This document shows, piece by piece, positions 60,146 through 64,000 of a stretch of DNA of 64,000 nt. The DNA lies in the NCBI RefSeq assembly GCF_006874645.1, contig NZ_CP030082.1, positions 2,728,001 through 2,792,000 of the forward strand, read 5' to 3'. Position numbers and translations under genes: made by a program. Position 1 is the stretch's first letter. The number at the start of each line of letters is the position of its first letter. The notes under the pieces are model-generated. The model saw only the letters and a program-made list of their open reading frames with translations. It did no database searches and was not told the origin of the DNA. This stretch comes from Bdellovibrio sp. ZAP7. Lineage in GTDB: Bacteria > Bdellovibrionota > Bdellovibrionia > Bdellovibrionales > Bdellovibrionaceae.

Positions 60146-60490
60146 ATGATGATGAGAACAACTTTTGCCGCTTTTATTTCGCTAGCGACACTGTTTATAA
60201 CAGCCCCCTCCCACGCACAGTCCCGCGGACCTGAAGACTTGCAACGACGGGTTTATCAATTGGAGTCGACGGTTTATCAACTTTCGCAGCGTCTGGAGCG
60301 CTTGGAATACGGGGCGCCCGATCAAGGCAGTCGATGGTGGATTTGCACAGTGAAAGATTCAACCTGGGGAACCGTCTATCAGAACAAAGCGGAATCACGC
60401 CTTCAAGCGGCCGCGAATGCGACCAATAACTGCATCAGAGCCTCCATGGCAGCAAACTGCAAAGCACAACCCGTTTGCGAGCGCCTTTAA
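60146..60490 (+). CDS. Small exported protein with a short coiled coil
   Basis: The product has 114 residues from ATG 60146 (ATG 60149 and 60152 are also in frame), preceded by GGGGGA. Signal ends about SHAQ. The mature part has a heptad stretch DLQRRVYQLESTVYQLSQRLERLE, quoted as LQRRVYQLESTVYQL, then a C-terminal region RWWICTVKD...CKAQPVCERL with four cysteines. A disulphide-bonded helical dimer is likely. No family is recognised. Confidence 0.75.
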   Translation: MMMRTTFAAFISLATLFITAPSHAQSRGPEDLQRRVYQLESTVYQLSQRLERLEYGAPDQGSRWWICTVKDSTWGTVYQNKAESRLQAAANATNNCIRASMAANCKAQPVCERL

Positions 60491-60623
60491 AAAATCCTTC
60501 GAAAAAATTTATTACAAAACACAGCGCGAAACCGCAGCGGTTCCGCAAGGCAGCAATACGATAGCAAAGCAGATAAAAATCTAATGCGTTTCTGAGTAAA
60601 AGCGTAATTAGAACTAAATTCTG

Positions 60624-61187
60624 TCAAGATAGTTTCGATAATGCGATTCGTGCGCCATCCAAAACGGCTTTCCGATTTTCATGGACTAGAAGTTTTCTAA
60701 GTTTCGAAACTGAAACGATTATCTTTAATTCTCCGCACGCAATGGCAGCATGCTGACGTACATACCACTGTTCATCAGCCAAGGACTTTATGATCGCTTT
60801 ACCAGAGGATTTATCTTTTATTTCTACTAATGCATCAAGTGCATTGACTCGAATTCCACCACTGGGATCAGTCAACAGACGTCGAATGGCAGGCCCCGCC
60901 GGTTTGTACTTCATCCGCCCTAAAGCACGAATTGCATGAAGTTTCACTGTCATACGTTCATCTTTTAGAGTTTTCACCAGAAGCGGTGCGGCCCTTTTAT
61001 CACCAATTGCTCCCAAAGCCTGAAGACTCCATTTTCTCGCACGCGGGCGAGATAAGTCCGATGCCGTCTTAATTAAGATGCAGACGGCCGGCTTCCCAAT
61101 TTTACTGAGTTTCAAAATCACTCGTTCTGCAACTTTGTCGCTCGAAGTATCTAAATCAGAAATTAGAGATTGAATAGTTTTTGTCAT
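60624..61187 (-). CDS. HEAT-repeat protein
   Basis: The product has 187 residues from ATG 61187; the TTG at 61193 would add two residues. It consists of about five HEAT/PBS-lyase-type repeats of roughly 31 residues: RARKWSLQALGAIGDKRAAPLLVKTLKD, quoted as WSLQALGAIGDKRAAPLL, then KLHAIRALGRMKYKPAG, IRVNALDALVEIKDKS and VRQHAAIACGELK. These form a protein-binding solenoid. No signal peptide. Partner unknown. The Shine-Dalgarno is weak. Confidence 0.85.
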   Translation of the reverse strand: MTKTIQSLISDLDTSSDKVAERVILKLSKIGKPAVCILIKTASDLSRPRARKWSLQALGAIGDKRAAPLLVKTLKDERMTVKLHAIRALGRMKYKPAGPAIRRLLTDPSGGIRVNALDALVEIKDKSSGKAIIKSLADEQWYVRQHAAIACGELKIIVSVSKLRKLLVHENRKAVLDGARIALSKLS

Positions 61188-61367
61188 AAACAAAACATAG
61201 TGCGAGGGATTCGGTCTGACAAGAAACCAAAATGCTTTTAATCCTCCTTAGGGATCACAATCAACTGATTTGCCAACCAGGAAACACAAGAAAAGCGATG
61301 TTTGGAATCAGGGAATCGTTTTGATCTCAATGAAATATTTCAGAAAAAAATGAAGCTCTACCCTAAC

Positions 61368-61394
61368 AAAAAACCACGGCTTTTGAGACCGTGG
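61368..61394 (-). terminator. Intrinsic terminator of pepA
   Basis: CCACGG (61374-61379) pairs with CCGTGG (61389-61394); the A-run at 61368-61373 is the U-tract on the minus strand. It lies about 30 bases past the pepA stop. Confidence 0.8.
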
Positions 61395-61425
61395 CTTTTC
61401 GTTTAAATAACAGGTAAGGCCGTAC

Positions 61426-62964
61426 CTAAACGCGGGATTCCAGGAATTCGATCAAGCATTGCACGGGTTGACCGGATCCACCGCTGCTGCCGATGGCGCC
61501 GTTTGCGCGATCGGCCCAAGCGTACACATCTAAGTGCGCCCATTTTTTGCCGCCGACAAATTTTTGTAAGAACAAGGCTGCTGTGATCGCACCGCCGAAA
61601 CCGCCACCGGAGTTTTTGCAATCCGCAAATGGCGATGATAAATCACCCCAGTATTTATCGAACAAAGGCATGCGCCAGTTCAAATCACCTGCGCGCTGGC
61701 CGGCTTTGGTCAATTCGTTAGCCAAGTCGTCGTCGTTTGCGAAAAGACCTGCGATCTCGGCGCCCAAACCAACTTTGATAGCACCCGTTAATGTTGCCAC
61801 GTCGATCACGAATTCAGGATCATCGGAACCTTTTTGTTTGCAAGCGACATCCAAAACGTCTGCCAAAACCAAACGGCCTTCAGCATCGGTGTTGTCGATT
61901 TCAACTTTCATTCCGTTACGAGCTGTGACGATATCGCCAGGACGGAATGCATTTGCATCCACTGCATTTTCCGCCAAAGCCAAATAGAAATCCAAAGGAC
62001 CCGGGTATTGAGATTCAGAAGCCCACAACGCCAAAGCGATCACGCTGGCCGCTCCCCCCATGTCTTTTTTCATCAAGCGCATTGCCGACGACGGCTTGAT
62101 ATCCAAACCACCCGTATCAAAAGTGATCCCTTTACCGACGAAAGCGATTGGCTTTAGACCTGACTTTTTAGTTGGGCGGTATTTCATGTGCACCATGCGA
62201 GGACCATGGGTAGCGCCCATGCCTACTGACAAGTGCAAACCCATTTTTTCAGAGGCCAGCTTTCTATCGTCCCAAACTGTCACTTTCAAGTTTTTACCGA
62301 AAGGAAGTTTTTTCGTCGCCATTTCGGCAAATGTTTTCGGATTCAAATCATTCGGTGGCATATTCACCAAGTGGCGAGCCAATGTCACCGCACGGGCACG
62401 AACTGAGGCTTCTTTAATCAAAGCTTTATCGAAATCTTCAGAAGACTTGATCAAAGACACTTTCGGCATATCTGCAAGGTGTTTGCCGTCGACGAATTGG
62501 CGATAGTTGTAAGGAGCCATGTCCAAACCAACCAAGGCACCCAACTCTTGAGCTCTTTCAGTGCCAAAGAACTCAATGCGCAAAGCTTTCAACTGGTTGG
62601 CTTTGAAATGAGGAACCAAGGAGCCAAACTGATCACGGGCCCAAGTGTATGTCGCCTCATCCAATAAACCATCATGTCCAACCGAGTTTTTGCCTTTAGG
62701 GCGCAAAATCCAAACCGGCCCTTGCAGGCCCACGAAATAGTTAAAATCTTTGTCATTCTTTTTGATGGATTCCATTTGCCATGCCAGAGCATGCTCCTCC
62801 ACCAAGCCTTGAAGCTTATTGGAGTCGTCGGCACCCAAGAAATAGACAAAGCCCGTCATTTCGTTTTTGGCTTTAAGTTCCTTGCCGATATCAAATGTTT
62901 CAATCCACGAACGGATTTGAAGCTTTGCAGATGCTTTTGGCGCCGCTGCCTTCTTTTTTGCCAC
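61426..62964 (-). CDS. pepA: Leucyl aminopeptidase (M17)
   Basis: The product has 512 residues, the family length. The catalytic domain (about 190-512) carries GKGITFDTGGLDIK (metal and carbonate/Lys region), KKDMGGAA and the NTDAEGRL signature (about 355-362), which supplies metal-binding Asp and Glu. The N-terminal domain is diverged. An Ala/Lys-rich N-terminus (AKKKAAAPKASA) is not usual. It cleaves N-terminal residues from peptides in the cytoplasm. With pepN this is the second broad aminopeptidase in the window. Confidence 0.94.
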   Translation of the reverse strand: MAKKKAAAPKASAKLQIRSWIETFDIGKELKAKNEMTGFVYFLGADDSNKLQGLVEEHALAWQMESIKKNDKDFNYFVGLQGPVWILRPKGKNSVGHDGLLDEATYTWARDQFGSLVPHFKANQLKALRIEFFGTERAQELGALVGLDMAPYNYRQFVDGKHLADMPKVSLIKSSEDFDKALIKEASVRARAVTLARHLVNMPPNDLNPKTFAEMATKKLPFGKNLKVTVWDDRKLASEKMGLHLSVGMGATHGPRMVHMKYRPTKKSGLKPIAFVGKGITFDTGGLDIKPSSAMRLMKKDMGGAASVIALALWASESQYPGPLDFYLALAENAVDANAFRPGDIVTARNGMKVEIDNTDAEGRLVLADVLDVACKQKGSDDPEFVIDVATLTGAIKVGLGAEIAGLFANDDDLANELTKAGQRAGDLNWRMPLFDKYWGDLSSPFADCKNSGGGFGGAITAALFLQKFVGGKKWAHLDVYAWADRANGAIGSSGGSGQPVQCLIEFLESRV

Positions 62965-63018
62965 GAGTTCCTCACTTTTTCTTTGTGATTAAGACAGAAA
63001 AATCCCTAAAATAGTAAT

Positions 63019-64000
63019 ATGACGTGGACCGAGACCACAAACCTTAAATTTTGCTTACTCAATGCAGAGAATCTGTTTCTGCTTTTTGACGAGCCGCCTA
63101 CTGCTGAGGTCCTCAAGTACAATGAGCGTCAATGGCAAGGTCAGTCCATTTCCATTTATGAGAATAAGTCTTTAAAGAAGTGCCAGGACATCGCAAAAAG
63201 CCTGATCGAGATCAATGCCGATATCATTATGCTGTGCGAAGTTGGCGGCTTTGAATCCCTGAAAAACTTCAACCATCTCTTTATGAACGACGCCTACTCG
63301 CCCTGTTTGATTGAAGGAAACTCCGATCGTAATATCGACGTCGGGTTTTTAATACGCAAGGGACTTCCGTTTTACTTTGATCTATTGTCCAATAAGGCAC
63401 GGTTGATCAATTATCTTTATCCCCATGAACGCCAAAGCTTGAACAGTGGTTATCAGGTCAAAGGCGGCAAAGTGACGACCAGTCATAAATTTTCCCGTGA
63501 CGTCGTAGAGTTGCGCCTCTTTAAGCAAGACAAAGATAAACCCTTTATGATCTTGCTTTTAACTCACTTAAAATCACGTTTGGATCCGGAACGCATCGAT
63601 CCAAACGGTTTTGAACGCCGCCAGGCAGAACTTCGCACGCTTTTGGAAATCTATCGCGAGCTAGAGGAAAAGCATCCGCAAATCCCCATTATGGTGGCTG
63701 GTGATTTCAATGGAAATGCCGGGATCTTAAATACCGACGAAGAATTTAAGGACATTTATACCTCCACGGGACTTAAAGATGTCTTTGAAGTTGCTAACTT
63801 AAGCGCTGAAGAGCGTGCGACTTATTATCAAGTTAAAAGCAGTGCCCGCACCGAGGGGCGCCAAATCGACTTCGCCTTTTTGTCACCATTGATGCAAACA
63901 CTCTTAAAGCCGAACTCTGCCAAAGCATTCCGTTACCGAGACGAGCTGGGCAGCGAACGCGGGATTCCACAAAATATGGAAGCCAAAATGCGCATCCCAT
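63019..64000 (+). CDS. Endonuclease/exonuclease/phosphatase-family protein, 3' end cut by window
   Basis: The frame is open from ATG 63019 to the right edge (at least 327 residues). EEP-superfamily motifs appear in order: LLNAENLF (Asn), IIMLCEVGG (catalytic Glu), LLTHLKSR, VAGDFNGNAG (Asp and Asn) and RQIDFAFLS. The final His motif would lie beyond the edge. No signal peptide. Members hydrolyse nucleic acid, phospholipid or other phosphodiesters; the substrate cannot be told here. It diverges from pepA with about 50 bases between starts. Confidence 0.88.
   Translation, partial: MTWTETTNLKFCLLNAENLFLLFDEPPTAEVLKYNERQWQGQSISIYENKSLKKCQDIAKSLIEINADIIMLCEVGGFESLKNFNHLFMNDAYSPCLIEGNSDRNIDVGFLIRKGLPFYFDLLSNKARLINYLYPHERQSLNSGYQVKGGKVTTSHKFSRDVVELRLFKQDKDKPFMILLLTHLKSRLDPERIDPNGFERRQAELRTLLEIYRELEEKHPQIPIMVAGDFNGNAGILNTDEEFKDIYTSTGLKDVFEVANLSAEERATYYQVKSSARTEGRQIDFAFLSPLMQTLLKPNSAKAFRYRDELGSERGIPQNMEAKMRIP

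Noticed and set aside
1-64000. CRISPR array, tRNA or rRNA genes, prophage
   Set aside because: Read for regularly spaced repeats, clover-leaf or rRNA-like stretches and phage genes; none seen. tRNA genes could still be missed without a covariance search.

Overview
The window looks like chromosome from a predatory deltaproteobacterium-type organism, most probably Bdellovibrio or a close relative (Bdellovibrionota). The grounds are circumstantial. Secreted proteins and lipoproteins are very abundant. Many outer-membrane barrels, proteases and PilZ/c-di-GMP-type domains are present. Stator genes lie outside a flagellar cluster. Genes are dense, often joined by ATGA overlaps, with mid-range GC. 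I see no rRNA, tRNA, CRISPR array, prophage or complete IS element; the one transposase-type gene is a RAYT next to REP-like sequences.

Layout. 1-7.5 kb: three large minus-strand surface lipoproteins (two tandem fibronectin-III paralogues, one cadherin/Ig-like). 7.6-12.6 kb: a coupled barrel-like protein/vWA pair, a HAMP-SpoIIE phosphatase and a FecR-like membrane protein. 12.8-17.4 kb: a compact operon encoding a PEGA/TPR lipoprotein, a protein that reads as a FliF-like ring domain joined to FliG-like motor domains, a small barrel, MotA and MotB, closed by a strong terminator. 17.4-31.2 kb: housekeeping and envelope genes (intradiol dioxygenase-like lipoprotein, citrate synthase, metalloprotease, FUSC exporter, aminopeptidase N, secreted DUF2252 protein). 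31.3-41.2 kb: folE, a membrane PilZ protein, a c-heme-motif/barrel fusion, a YceI protein and a tightly coupled four-gene operon with two CXXCH proteins and a Tat-exported partner. 41.4-42.6 kb: RAYT, REP-like repeats and a cluster of simple-sequence tracts. 42.7-52.2 kb: a possible lipid-binding protein, a Tat flavin oxidase, a 2OG-Fe(II) oxygenase with a heterodimeric ABC exporter, and mgtE. 52.2-64 kb: a lipoprotein, an atypical SDR, a subtilisin with a C-terminal PilZ domain, DUF502, MarR/bioY, a HEAT-repeat protein, leucyl aminopeptidase and a partial EEP-family hydrolase.

Best candidates for something new: (1) the rotor-fusion/MotAB operon at 12778-17366, which encodes stator and rotor-like parts with outer-membrane partners but no flagellar export or filament genes; (2) the exported subtilisin with a predicted transmembrane segment and cytoplasmic PilZ domain at 54189-56093; (3) non-coding structures: a 254-bp near-symmetric palindrome (20216-20469), a 27-bp perfect inverted repeat (58601-58689), and a hairpin that pairs with the bioY ribosome-binding site (59483-59514). 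Family assignments come from reading motifs by eye, without database searches.
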